Source: Metellina segmentata (Eukaryota; Arthropoda; Arachnida; Araneae; Tetragnathidae). Taken from it: a stretch of 64,000 nucleotides of DNA. This document shows, in pieces, positions 25,436 to 37,037 of the stretch; within the stretch, counting starts at the first letter, position 1; every line of letters starts with the position of its first letter. The translations under genes were made by a program, and so were the position numbers. The stretch is taken from NCBI GenBank assembly GCA_947359465.1, contig OX375883.1, forward strand, positions 14,696,088-14,760,087, in the 5' to 3' direction. The notes under the pieces were generated by a model. That model made no database searches. It saw nothing but the letters and a program-made list of their open reading frames with translations, and had not been told where the DNA came from.

Positions 25436-25873
25436 ATCAGCTAGAAAATAAAAAAGGAAAATATCTCAAAATATAAATATTTATTTCCGGCTTTCTTGTA
25501 TTACAGAGTACTTTTACACATATCTTTCTTAAAGCAATTTGTAATTCCTTTTCAAGGCACTTTAAAATTCCTCTATCCAAAATAGGTTTAGCATGTAATG
25601 AACAAACAACAAATAAGTAAAATAGTTACTATATCCCTTCTAAATATATTAAATATAAGTCTTTCCTACACGATTTTACATCAAGTCCTTGATAGAAAGT
25701 CTTATCATTATTTTAGAAGTTTCGAACTTCCTTACTAGTCTTTTTGCTACCGCACATGTGTTAATTTCATCCATTAAACTCAAAATATCACTCTTGTAGA
25801 ATTCTTTAACGTGATGTTCAGTAAGTCACTAAAATTGCATCTACTACTTGAATTGACAAAGGGTAGATAACGT

Positions 25874-26416
25874 TTAGTAACAAATGTACGTTTTAATTTT
25901 ATGTAAAATATTGGTTCGGCACATAGGACACGCTAAGAGAGCTTTCGCACATCTCATGCATGTGACCAGATGACCGCAAGGCTGTAAAGTAGCATCCATT
26001 TCCGATTCCAAACAAATTTTACAAAGCCGTTCGTCCTTGTTGTTTGAGGGGCAAGGTTCGGTTTTTATAAAAACATTGGTATTATTCTTGATTTCATCCA
26101 CCTGTACAATTTCATCCGTTGGTGTTCTTTTTGATATAGGGTCAGCAACCATTTGTTGTTGTTGGGCTTCCAAACATTTTGGATAAAACTTTATGTGTTC
26201 GTGTCTCACTACATCATCTCCTTGCCAATTTTCAAGCCCTTCGCCACACCAATAGCACCTGACCCTGTCCATTACACCCGTATAAAACAATCCGTTTTCG
26301 GCCAGGTCCCAAAAGTCAAAGTTTGCGCGTGGCCAATCTCTAAACGTAGATAGGCGTTTATTGAGCATAGACATGCTTGGAAATTTTGGCTTCATATTTA
26401 CATAATGGTTATTCAT
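25874..26416 (-). CDS. inhibitor of apoptosis protein, one BIR plus RING (right arm)
   Basis: This is the mirror copy of the left-arm gene, intact at 180 residues. The only protein difference I see is one Asn fewer in the Asn run of the linker before the RING (PSNN instead of PSNNN). All BIR and RING zinc ligands are kept. Two intact copies in a region where the other genes are broken suggest that the IAP frame was under selection until recently, or that the arms were copied recently. Confidence 0.92.
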   Translation of the reverse strand: MNNHYVNMKPKFPSMSMLNKRLSTFRDWPRANFDFWDLAENGLFYTGVMDRVRCYWCGEGLENWQGDDVVRHEHIKFYPKCLEAQQQQMVADPISKRTPTDEIVQVDEIKNNTNVFIKTEPCPSNNKDERLCKICLESEMDATLQPCGHLVTCMRCAKALLACPMCRTNILHKIKTYICY

Positions 26417-27443
26417 TTTCGTAAACACTATACTACTCTGTTACTCTTAAGTGTAAAATTATAAGACCTATTGAGTTAAATCCCTTCAAAAAAGTTATCT
26501 TCGTCAATTAAAAAAAAAAACTGATACTAGTCAAATATACTAATTTCTGTTCAACAAAAGACAAAGATTTGTTCCCCTAAATAAATAGTTCAATTTTGCT
26601 GATGTAAATTTAGAAAAATAAAACTACATAATCAAGAGAAATCAGTATACTTTAAAGAAAGTAAAGTTTCTCTTATATAAATTATATTTGGTTACACATT
26701 TCTTTTCTTGCTCATGTTTAGTCATCGAATTGAATTGTATTCAGCTCATCAACGTGATGGAGCAAAAAAAAAAAAAGGACAAATTACATACACATTTAAG
26801 CATACCCCTTTTGTAAAATCCTGTATTATAACATAAAGTTTCACTTGTCGCATTATCACAAGCACGTTTCGGCCAGGTCCCAAAAGTCAAAGTTTGCGTG
26901 TGGCCAATCTCTAAACGTAGATAGGCGTTTATTGAGCATAGACATGCTTGGAAATTTTGGCTTCATATTTACATAATGGTTATTCATTTTCGTAAACACT
27001 ATACTACTCTGTTACTCTTAAGTGTAAAATTATAAGACCTATTGAGTTAAATCCCTTCAAAAAAGTTATCTTCGTCAATTTAAAAAAAAAAACTGATACT
27101 AGTCAAATATACTAATTTCTGTTCAACAAAAGACAAAGATTTGTTCCCCTAAATAAATAGTTCAATTTTGCTGATGTAAATTTAGAAAAATAAAACTACA
27201 TAATCAAGAGAAATCAGTATACTTTAAAGAAAGTAAAGTTTCTCTTATATAAATTATATTTGGTTACATATTTCTTTTCTTGCTCATGTTTAGTCATCGA
27301 ATTGAATTGTATTCAGCTCATCAACGTGATGGAGCAAAAAAAAAAAAAAAGGACAAATTACATACACATTTAAGCATACCCCTTTTGTAAAATCCTGTAT
27401 TATAACATAAAGTTTCACTTGTCGCATTATCACAAGCACGTGT
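26295..27443. repeat. 574-bp tandem duplication covering the IAP upstream region, right arm
   Basis: This is the mirror copy of 20421-21569, with the inner unit joined to the full IAP gene and the outer unit to the truncated start. It shows that this duplication also predates, or was homogenised with, the arm duplication. Confidence 0.88.
26867..26987 (-). pseudogene. truncated IAP start (first 40 codons), right arm
   Basis: This is the mirror of 20874-20994, with the same breakpoint after LAE and the same His substitution. Confidence 0.85.
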
Positions 27444-27556
27444 TTTCTGAGTACATTCTTCACTTACGAGTTCATTGTCACTCACAAAAGATAGGACTAA
27501 AATAAGATTAACTTTACTGATTAGTAAGTGTATGGTGTTATATAGTTCAGTTCTTC

Positions 27557-28358
27557 GTGTCTTCAGTTTACAATTATTTTTCCCAAGAACATATAACGTT
27601 TTTCAATAGTCATGTTAATGTCTGTGTGGCATGGATGTTTGTAAACGTATGGTGTAGAGGCGGCTGGTGCACCTTAAATCTGTCGTGGCCGAAAGTCCTC
27701 ACGTTGGGTTGGCGTGGAAGTTTGGAGAGTGGGGTGCCAGCTCAGGTGTTGCTTCGTCATCTGACCGTGGTTCAAAATTACGAGGCGTTGTCCTCGGATC
27801 TTTCCCTTAAGGGACTGATCCCGGACCGTCGTCAATAGCCCGTTGTGTTGGTCTAGTACGACGTTAACTAAAATGACCATACCATTACGTTAATGTCTGT
27901 GCACTTGTGGATTTTGATGGATTTCAGACTAAGGAAGGTTTCTTAGTACGTGAATACAGATACATCGTTTTAAAATCGCAAGTAGCTTCAAGTATTCGTT
28001 TTAACCTATTGCCTTATAAGTATAAACTTAGTGCCAAAGATCGTAAAACTGTGCGCTAGACTCAAAACTTTTGGAATTGTACAAGCAGACAAAGAGTGCC
28101 TCTCAGTACTTAGTAGCTTACAAAGGTGGTTGTGTTGAGAAGCAACGCTTAGATGCATTGAATATTCCGAACATCAACTTGGAACACTTTGGGTGTCCCA
28201 AATTCGATGCACTATGTGCTTTAAGCAGCAACAAAGAAATCCAAAAACTATCATGGGGTCATCACAAAAATCATTTGTATTGCCCAAAAGCTGAGGTGAC
28301 GGCATTTAATAACTGGTTCATAGGAAATATATGTCTCTTAAAAAATGTAGGCAGGTAA
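27557..28358 (+). pseudogene. nuclease-like gene, broken by a SINE and a frameshift (right arm)
   Basis: The first part (from about 27557) flows across the SINE at 27627-27888 once the duplicated target is counted once. It then reads LVDFDGFQTKEGFLVREY, with an acidic motif and a Gly-Phe typical of the start of an RNase H-fold exonuclease. A TAG at 28057 and a shift of frame follow. The next frame (from 28071) carries YKGGCVEKQRL, NLEHFGCPKFDAL and a His/Cys tail (HKNHLYCPKAEVT). The order VDF-D-GF, KGG-EK, NLE-GCP, H-C matches an uncharacterised arthropod family that I recall from transposon- and virus-derived genes. The gene is not functional as read. An HHpred search against RNase H-fold exonucleases would decide its class. 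Confidence 0.5.
27627..27888 (+). mobile_element. 5'-truncated SINE inside the nuclease-like gene, right arm
   Basis: This is the same insertion as in the left arm, at the mirror position with the same truncation point. The duplication GTTAATGTCTGTG lies at 27614-27626 and 27889-27901. Two independent insertions with identical ends are implausible, so both arms descend from one sequence. Confidence 0.88.
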
Positions 28359-28561
28359 AAAATACGTTCTTTTGGTTTTACTATAATACAATAATTTTGT
28401 GTAAAATATGTGAATCCTAGTTGTTTTTCAACTAAAAAGTGTTATATAGTTTAATTTGTTTCTGTATGACTTCTTTCAATATGTTTTAGAATTATTTTTC
28501 AATATGTTTTAGAATTATTTTTCAATATGATTTAGAACAATTTGTTTTTAGCAGAGATTGT

Positions 28562-28813
28562 TTGAAGAAATACATAGAATTCATACTGAAACATTGTTTC
28601 AATGATATTTGTTCATTTAAAAATGAATTAGTATATAAATTTTTCAGTTGTTATTTAATTTTACTCATGTGTAAAACTATCAGTGGCGTGAGTAAATCTT
28701 TAGATTATGCATTAACTATCAAGAAAGTGCAACAATTTATTTTGTTTAGCAGCCTAGAAGTGTACACATTATTTTCAAAATCACAAAACCCACTTACTAT
28801 CCATTTAACGTAG
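28562..28813 (+). pseudogene. unidentified 83-codon ORF, right arm
   Basis: This is the mirror copy of 19047-19298 with the same predicted protein, about 200 bases after the nuclease-like gene on the same strand. Function unknown. Confidence 0.3.
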
Positions 28814-29354
28814 CAATGTAGTATATCTGAAATTATAAAAAACCTATACAAAGTATCTTGTAAATACTTGTACAAAATTGGCATTTAACTCTGCAATTTA
28901 AACTACATAACATACACAAGGTTTTCAAGTAAATAAAAAGAAGTTCATATGTTTAGTAAAATGTATGGTTTGCAAGAGCATTAGAAAAAAAGAGAACATT
29001 TAATTTAGAACGTCAAGGACTAAAAGTTTATTAATATTAATTTTGACTACTTCAAATGTACAAGTAAACATCTTCATAGTATGAGTCTTGCAAAGTTTCA
29101 ACTTAAGGTAAAAAAATATTTTACTTTGACAGGTTTCATCTTAATTTTTTTTCTTACATAAAAACACGCTTTAAGAAATTAAACTGCTAAATGTCTTCAT
29201 TGTAAATCAAAAAGATTTTTTTTTTTGCAATCTGCATTTAAAAATTTGTAATAATAGCTAATTTATATGTTTCAATCGTATTTTTTCAAAATCATTATTA
29301 AAATATGTGTAATAGTATCTAATTTTGGTGTAAAAGCATCTTAACATTTTACAA

Positions 29355-29756
29355 TAAATCAAAGAAAATTTCATTTAAAAAAGTTTGTAAATCTAAAAAA
29401 AATTAAATCACTAAATTTCAGACAGATTTATTTAAATAAAAAAATAGTATGGCTAGAAAAGAATAACTAAAAAACTATATATGGTTTGGTTTCAATACAA
29501 TTATAACTTCTTCAAATGAATAAGGAGTCATTTGCGTTTCTACTCATTCGTTAAAGTTTTAAAGAAAATTTCATTTAAAAAAGTTTGTAAATGTAAAAAA
29601 AATTAAATCACTAAATTTCAGACAGATTTATTTAAATAAAAAAAATAGTATGGCTAGAAAAGAATAACTAAAAAACTATATATGGTTTGGTTTCAATACA
29701 ATTATAACTTCTTCAAATGAATAAGGAGTCATTTGCGTTTCTACTCATTCGTTAAA
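29355..29756. repeat. 201-bp direct tandem duplication, right arm
   Basis: This is the mirror of 18106-18507, with the same two units in inverted order. Its presence in both arms shows that the tandem duplication preceded the arm duplication. Confidence 0.85.
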
Positions 29757-31032
29757 GTCATCAAACTTTGCAAGTTTAAATAACTTTGTTCCACTGTTTC
29801 TTTGTTTAATCAACTTACTTCTGTAAGTCCCGTGTTGTATTTCTGTGGTATATGGGTGAGTTTTCTTTGGTTCAATTTTTTAAAAATTTACAAGGAAACA
29901 TGTTCATAGTACGGGTCTTGCAAAGTTTTCAAATAAAAGAAAAAGATTTTTGTACTTTTATGTAAGGTTACGTTATTTAAAAATAAATTCTGCAATAAAA
30001 TATGTACTATAGCATCTAATGTATAATTAGTGTTTAAGAGAAAGCATCTAAATTAAAAAACATAAATATTTATAGCAAATAAAATTTCATTTCAGATCTT
30101 GCATTAAAAAAGACACCGTTTATAAAATTAGTATTTAATTTTTTTTAAATCCCAAATGCAATGTATGTGGTAAGACACGCATAAAAGTTTCTTTAAAATA
30201 ACAATAAGATGTAAGTATAAAAGTAATATTCCCAAAGGCATAAATATTCATTGTAACGTTTTCTAAATATCGTTTAGTGTACAACATTCCTATTTACACT
30301 GCGTTTTATATAGCGTTTATAAACAACATGTAAAAAAAACAAGTAAATTTCTTTGGGTCTAAGCGTTTTAATTAATTTATGTAAAAATAAAACAATTATT
30401 GAATAAAAACACATCTCCTTATCCCCCCTTCCCTCACGACCCTCTGTTATCCTTCCAACAACCGTTATCTCCCCTCTTTCAACAGCTTATCAGAAAACCA
30501 CACAAACCTTATCAGTGATTCCCCAAATACCTTATCAAGCAACGACCATCTTCCATTAAATGCTTATATCATCTCCAATCCTCTGTGCCTAAAATCCTCA
30601 ATCCTCAATCCTCTTGTTCCAGAACCCCTATATTATCTCTACTTATATGGACTCAATCAATTGAAGATGAGAGATTTTTACTTCTAAAAGAGGAAAATGA
30701 ATCTGAAGTGGGAAATATTTGAAGACACAGTTAAAAATCGTCGAAATACAAACTTGTAGAAAAGTGTTGCGTGGTGACAGCAGTACAAGAATAGCCAACA
30801 GAGCTAAGACGGGAGATGCACAAAAACTATTGAGGTTTCCCTCAGTCCGGTACTGGTAATATTTTAACAAGTAAATAATCAATCATAGCTCACTGTGGAT
30901 CAAAACAAGTTACGAAAGAATCGAACTGAAGAATCGATTCACTTATCACGAGTTAATATCTACCGATCAACCTACGGTACTGAATAGAATCGTCCACGTA
31001 ACGAAGAGCCATTCCTAGAAAGACGCGCTAGT

Positions 31033-31297
31033 GGGCCGATCCACCGGTCTGATGGTTAAGGTGTTAGCTCAATAGATCGGAAAGTTCCTGGTTCCAATCC
31101 TGGTCAGTGTATGGATGTTTGTAAGTGTATGGTGTAGAGGCGGCTGGTGCACCTTAAATCTATCGTGGCCGAAAGTCCTCACGTTGGGTGGGTGTGGAAA
31201 TTTGGAGAGTGGGGTGCCTCGCTCAGGTGTTCCCTCTCCATCTCACCGTGATTAAAAATTACGTGGTTTTGTCCTCGAATCTTTCCCTTAGGGTATT
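31033..31297 (+). mobile_element. middle part of the split SINE
   Basis: It continues the SINE begun at 17083 (CCACCGGTCTGATGGTTAAGG onward) through the body to TTTCCCTTAGGGTATT, where the non-LTR retrotransposon inserted. The sequence CCCTTAGGGTATT (31285-31297) is repeated at 41730-41742. Confidence 0.82.
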
Positions 31298-31973
31298 ATA
31301 GACCCGCCCCGGAACCACTCACCGTTAGGTGTAGTGTTATATGGTCCGGGGGGGGGGGAAGGGGGTGACTTCCACCTCAGCACAAAGGAGTCCCCGAGGG
31401 GCCCCACGCCAGCCGATCGATCATTTATTTGTTTCAATAAAAATAAATGAGGGGTTGGTTACATGTCCCCTTCTTTTCGTTACATTGAGTGCTCAGTTAA
31501 AAACCGGCATTAAAAATAAACATAAATAGAAAAATCCGTTGAACCGGTGAATACAAAGTTTTAAAAACCGGTGGCACACCGGAAACAGATTAAAATAAAT
31601 ACCGGTGGCACACCGGGAACACGTGATGCATAAATGCGAAACAGGAAGCAAAACACACAACAAAACACAAATAAAATAAAAACACATAAACACGACACAT
31701 TAACACGAAAAAAAAGAACAGGTTTTTAAAAGGTTTGGTAATAAAAGTGAATATGAGAAAATGGTTGGTGATAAATGGGTATGTGCGAGAATAAATGAAG
31801 TGTTTATTTACAGATGAGTTGTGAAATAAATAATTATGTGGTGATGAGATGTATGTGATGATATTTAAAGCGATGCATATATACAATGATTTAGTTTAAA
31901 ATTTAGTAAAAGGTGAAATGTGATATTAAAAAAAAATCCTTTTCATTTAAAAGGTGAAGAATGGCTTAAAAGG

Positions 31974-34900
31974 TTAAAATCTTAAAAATTCATCATAGCA
32001 GGCAGGGGAGCCACCAGGTCCGTACCCTAGGGGGGGAGTGGCAGCCGCCACCATCACACAGGACTTGATTTTTGAAATTGAAATCTTGTTTTTCATTACA
32101 TTTTGTAACCAAATCGGTTTATTTTCGTTTGTCAGTCTCTTAATGTGATCTGCTTGCGTGAGTGGACAGTCGAAGAGGTAGAGGTCAGCACCCCCCCCCA
32201 GTTGCATTTATTGGTGTTTTTTATTTTGAATCTGTGCAGGTAGGCCCAAAACGGGCCGTGCCCTGTGAGGAACCAAACAAGCCAACGATCGACGATGAGG
32301 GTTTCTGTTTTTACTTCTTTGATATATTCTTTTACTTAGTCCTTTATTGATTTTCTATACTGTTCCTGCCAGCCTTTAATCATAAAACTTTTAATTTTTC
32401 TTTTAAGAAGGCTGACAGGAAAAGGGACGTCCAAAGCCTCACCGTCGACCGAGGCCAGCTTGGCCTGTTCGTCTGCCAGTTCGTTTCCGGCAATCCCCGC
32501 ATGTGCCCGAACCCAACTCAGGCCAAAGTTATTAGTTAGGTTAAATATTCTTTGTTTAATTGTGCAGAGGTAATTAGATTTATTTTCAGCTGATTTTAAG
32601 GCCTGGATTGAGCTGAGACTGTCAGTATAAATATTTATGCTTTTACTATTTATTTCTGACCATTGTATTGCTTTATAAATTGCCGACAACTCGGCTTGAA
32701 ACACCGAGTTGCCGGCGTGGAGTTTAAAACTTCTATTGGTTGGTTGTTTTTTTAAGATGCACACCGCGGCCCCGACATTGCCATCAATGCCCGAGCCGTC
32801 GGTGTACACCTTGTAGTCTGGTTTTTTAATGGTATCCCTGATGTCCAGCCTAAGGCTAGACATCGGGACCCCAGCTATTGGGACGATGAAATCATAATGA
32901 AGGGGTGACATTGTATAACATTGTATAACATTGTATTTTTTGAATAACGACAGAAGGGTCACATGGAGCGGAGGAATTCCACTCAATATGTTGAGGGAGT
33001 CGGTAGGGGAGATCTTATATGCTCACAGTAATTTGATTAAAAAAGGTCTTTGTATAGTAGCTAATCTTGCCTTCTGGGCCGTTGTTAAGTTGCCTCCCCA
33101 TATGCCAGCTCCGTAGGTAAGGATCTTTTCCGTTACAGTAAGGTACCATGTCTTCTGGAGCTGGCTACCGACACCCCTACCCCCGCCTCTTATTTTGCTC
33201 AGAGAGCCGCCCATCTCCATGCAGCGGTCTCTGAGCATCTGGATGTGTTCGCACCATGTGAGCCGGCTGTCGATATAAAGGCCTAAATATTTTAAATTAT
33301 GATCTATTATTATATTTTTGTCATTTATTAGAAAGGTTAATTCGTCTTTAAGATTGACTATTTTTGATACTATTATGGACAGGCACTTGTCGGCAGACAG
33401 GCTTAGCTTGGATTCGCTAAGTTTATTATAAATGAGTTTAAGTGAATTATTAGTGTTACTCTCCAGGTCCTCACGCGTCCTCCCTGACGTTATCAGCGCC
33501 AGGTCGTCTGCGAAGGCCTGGAGATAAATAAGGTTTGAATTTAAATTTAGTATGGTATTAAAATATATGTTCCACAGGGTCGGTGCGAGCACCGATCCCT
33601 GTGGACAGCCTTTACTTAATTTAAGTTTAATCTTTTCTTTATTGAAATTATAAACTATTTCTCTGTTTAAATAGTTGCAAATAAATTTTATAAAATAAGG
33701 GGGGAATTTTTGAGAAATCAGCCTATCAACCAACAAGCGCCAGTCCATGTTATCGAAGGCGGCAGTGATGTCCAACGTGACTAATGCGGCATGGCTAGAT
33801 CTTTTGAGAGATTTTGATTTAGTTGTAACATTGAACAAGGCGTCTTCGCAGGATCGCCGCTCCCTAAAACCGTATTGGAATCTGTGTATGGGGGCATCAT
33901 TTTTTGCAATCCAAAAGTTAAGTTTGAGGCAGAATGCATTCGCTAGGATTTTTCCCAGAGTGGGCAATAAACATATCGGTCTGTATGCACCACAGGTGGA
34001 GGGGTCGCGGCCTGGTTTCAGCAGAAAGGGATCCCCCCCCCATTCCTGAGGCACATAGGAAAAAAAGAGAATTTTATACAACTATTGAAGGGCTCGTGTA
34101 ATAATTTAGGGTATTTTTTATCAATAAATTTCCATATTTTATAATCGATGAGGTCAGGCCCCGGGGCCTTACCGTCCTTGAGTCTGGAGAAGACATGGTC
34201 CAGGTCATGTTTAGTAATACCAATTTCTTCTGTTTGGGTTATTTCATCATTATAGCTAAGGGGGGCAGGATTGTTATTGTTGTCATTAAAAAAGTGATTC
34301 ATTAAGATATTTATTTTTTCTATTTGAGTTAAGTTGTCTTGATTAGGGAGGAATAAATTTAAGTTATTATTTTGTTTTTTGTTATACGTTAATTTAAATA
34401 AAGATCCATATTTTGATCCATGACCCGTACAATGTTCCCTCCACGACGCCCTTTTAGAATTGAGAATCAATTTTTTAAAGGACGCCCTCTTGGAACGATA
34501 TCTCAGCTCAGCGGCACGGACCTCATCAATTGGTGAATTAAATCTTTTCATTATAGTTATCTTTTGATAGAGAGCAGTGACCCTGTTTCTTGAAGCCGCC
34601 AGTTCTCTGTTCCACCAGTGAACTCTAGGGTTTAAATTATTGGTTTTTCTTGTTTTTTTAAGGGTTTTATTCGCTATTGATTTTACTGTTTCTATTAAAG
34701 AGATAAAATAATTTTCGAGTTCACTGATGTTGTTAATGTTAGTTACCTGGAGTTCCAAATTTGGTGTTAGTCTGTGAAATAATCCAGGGAAACGACCCAG
34801 TCCGAATTTCGTTCTAAGGAAGTATCCCTGGGTGTTAGTGGTGGAAGTAATTAGCTCCAGTACAACGTAGCGATGATCACTGCAAGTAGCCTGTGGCAAC

Positions 34901-35504
34901 ACGTTCCAGTTTTCTATATGGCCAGCGACCTCTGGACTCGCAAGAGTTAAATCGGGTCATCCCCTCCTCCCGACTGGAGAAATGAAGGTAGGCCCCTTTC
35001 TCGGGCAAATTTAGAATAGTGAGGGAGTTAGTATTGCAGAGGTCCAGTACGCGCCTGCCCCTGATGTCCTCATGACCGTACCCCCAAATGGGGGAACGGG
35101 CATTAAAGTCCCCCATGATGAGGAGCCTGCCTCGATTAAAATCGAGGGCTGATAGCTCCTCTATTTGATCTTCGATATTATCATGGGGGGGGGGGGGAGT
35201 AGACACTTCCCAACAACAAGGGGCCAGCCCGCAAAAGGACCTCAGCAAAAACACAATTTTGAGTTGCAAAACTTAAATTAAAGGATAAATTGGGGTTTAG
35301 ACATATTATCATGCTTTTATTGTTTGAGCAAATAATTTGTCGGTGGCCAGGGAACGGTGCCACGGGTTTTTTATCCCTTACGTTAGGGTCTTGAACTAAA
35401 AGAAAATCAGCTTTAATTTGACTTGCAGTGGCCAGAGCCAGGCTGTGTGAAGCATAGCTGTAGTTAGTGTTCAATTGCAGAATTCCTACTCTCCGATCTG
35501 CCAT
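31974..35504 (-). pseudogene. LINE ORF2: endonuclease, reverse transcriptase and RNase H
   Basis: From the ATG at 35504 the frame opens with GILQLNTN and reaches MGDFNARSPIWG and then SDHRYV, the three landmarks of an apurinic-type endonuclease. RT follows with YRPICLLP, SKGCPQGSVLAP and the catalytic FADDLAL. RNase H follows with YTDGSG, QAELSA, YTDSLSS and WVRAHAGIAGNELAD. A tail resembling WFLTGHG and a Cys/His-like segment run to about 31974. Frame breaks occur at a G11 run (35187-35197), near 34950 and at a C9 run (34033-34041). In-frame stops are a TGA near 33020, where the copy at 52 kb has AGA, and a TAA at about 32340. The homopolymer breaks may be sequencing errors; the TGA looks real. 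Confidence 0.88.
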
Positions 35505-37037
35505 TTAGTTGCCGTAATCGATATTGGCTTCTAACATGGCAAGCTGCCTTTTGTAGTTTGGGCAGGCCTTCGACTTAACGTCATGGCCTGCGTTGTATTT
35601 CGTGTTATGATGGCTGTTTGACTCCTTACAGTTAATACAGCATTTTTAATTTGCTTGGCACGACTCCGTCGAGTGTCCACCTGCACATTTGAGGCAGATG
35701 GGCTTCGCTGTGGAACTATGAGTGCAGCGCCCCCGGCTGTGTCCAAATCTGCCACAGCAGGTGCACTGCCTAACGCTTTTAAACTCTTCCACCCGGCATC
35801 TGCGGAAGATGAGATACAAATATGCCCCTCCTGCAAAACTTTTTTAAACACATCAGGGCCCATTGAGACCACCCAGTGGCTCCCCCTACCCGCCTTGATC
35901 TCAAATTCCACCGAGACCGATTCCTCGCTCTCGATGCACTCGTTAAGCTCGGCCATGGCCGAGGGGAGATTAGATTTATCTATATCCGAGTCCACCCCCA
36001 GAATGATCACCCGGGGTTTCAGGAGTCTGGGCCAGTCGACCACAAACAGATTAGTTATTGATTCCACAGCTTGAAGTTTTGTGGTTAGGTTGTCAGCCTC
36101 CGCCTGGTATCCAACGTCGACCGCAACTCCCCCTCCCCTGAGCCTGCGCACCATTACCGTCCTGGCCTTTAATTCCCTTAAGGTGGACTGCACTTTGTTG
36201 CGATTAGTGATAAAATCGCAGTCCACCTTAGTTTTTAGCAATATCGTAAACTTCTTTAGTCGCTGCTCAGGTCTATTGGGGGGCGGTCTGAACTGGCCGG
36301 AGGAGGCCTTTTGAGCATACGTTGGGGCAACGCATGATTTTTTGAACTCCCGGATCTCTTCAAGTAATATGTTCCTATCCCCTTCATCTTCCGTAGTCGC
36401 CGGCCCCATTTCCCTTATCTCTCTGACCAGTCTGAGGGTTTCCTCCGCCCTTTCTCGCATACCCTCCTTCAGGCTATCAATATGAGCCTCCCTCTCAGCA
36501 ATGACCCCGGTTACATTGGCAAGTTGGAGCTCGATAATTCTCAATTTTGCTCTCATCTCCCAGGAGAGCCTCTAGTTTTTGGTTGCAGGTTTCAAGACTG
36601 GATTTCTGGGCTTCCAGACCTGCAACCATTTTATTTTAATGTATTAAAAGTCTCAAAATCCTGGGAGATTGAGTTTTCTTTCGCGTTTTTAGTGCTTTCA
36701 TCGTATGTAATGCCCTCGTGTGTAGGGCAGACCTCAGCCGTCACCAACTCCTTTATCGGGTCCACCAATGATCTAATAGTTTTTAGAAGCCCTTCTGTAC
36801 CGCCTGGGTCTCCAACCTGCTACTCTTCTTTTCATTAACGAATTTGGACAGCTCGATCAGGCCCTCCCGGCTAGCTATGATTTTTGGATGGTTTAAAATT
36901 TCATCCGGGAAGGACCCGACCAACCTGTCCAGGCCCAAGCAGACAGAGTTCGGGTCTGCCGGCCACGTGATGAGTATTGATGATGTGCCCCCACCGGCCC
37001 GCTTGTAGGGGTCGACGAGATCATCGGCGACGCCCAA
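35505..37037 (-). pseudogene. LINE ORF1: Gag-like nucleic-acid-binding protein with zinc knuckles
   Basis: It starts MGVADDLVDPYKRAG and loses frame near 36783, and a long middle frame (36556-35830) reads as coiled-coil then a basic, RRM-like section. A further shift near 35815 leads into CTCCGRFGHSRGRC and LKCAGGHSTESC, two CCHC knuckles, then CCINC with a His-rich end. One in-frame TAA separates the last two. The natural stop (TAA, 35505-35507) is directly followed by the ORF2 ATG. The protein would coat the element's RNA in the ribonucleoprotein particle. It is not functional as read. Confidence 0.72.

Larger units (their letters stand above)
23948..30649 (-). repeat. right arm of the giant inverted repeat
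   Basis: It is the inverted counterpart of 17219-23916. Beyond 30649 the right side has about 240 bases more than the left before the shared outer terminus begins near 30890. The right edge also repeats a CCTCAAT block once more than the left. Confidence 0.93.
17091..31032. mobile_element. 13.9 kb fold-back element carrying IAP, PC4-like and nuclease-like genes
   Basis: The ends are inverted copies: ACTAGCGCGTCTTTCTAGG at the left, its complement at the right, continuing for about 130 bases at roughly 80% identity by eye. It lies within a SINE, and the flanks GGGCCGACCC (17081-17090) and GGGCCGATCC (31033-31042) look like a target duplication of 9-10 bases. Inside are two arms of about 6.7 kb in inverted orientation. 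No transposase, integrase, DNA polymerase or capsid gene was recognised. A duplication of this length with long inverted ends recalls Mutator-like or fold-back transposons, while the cargo recalls arthropod DNA viruses or virus-derived transposons. The class is unresolved. Confidence 0.72.

Noticed and set aside
17091..31032. Polinton/Maverick element
   Set aside because: No integrase, protein-primed polymerase, protease, ATPase or capsid gene was seen, the ends do not start with AG, and the apparent target duplication is 9-10 rather than 6 bases.
32162..32350. Plus-strand ORFs across the LINE 3' UTR and ORF2
   Set aside because: They are antisense to the RNase H and C-terminal tail and have no match.
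35655..36314. Plus-strand ORFs of 139 and 77 codons over the LINE ORF1
   Set aside because: They are antisense shadows of ORF1, whose zinc knuckles and coiled coil identify the true strand.
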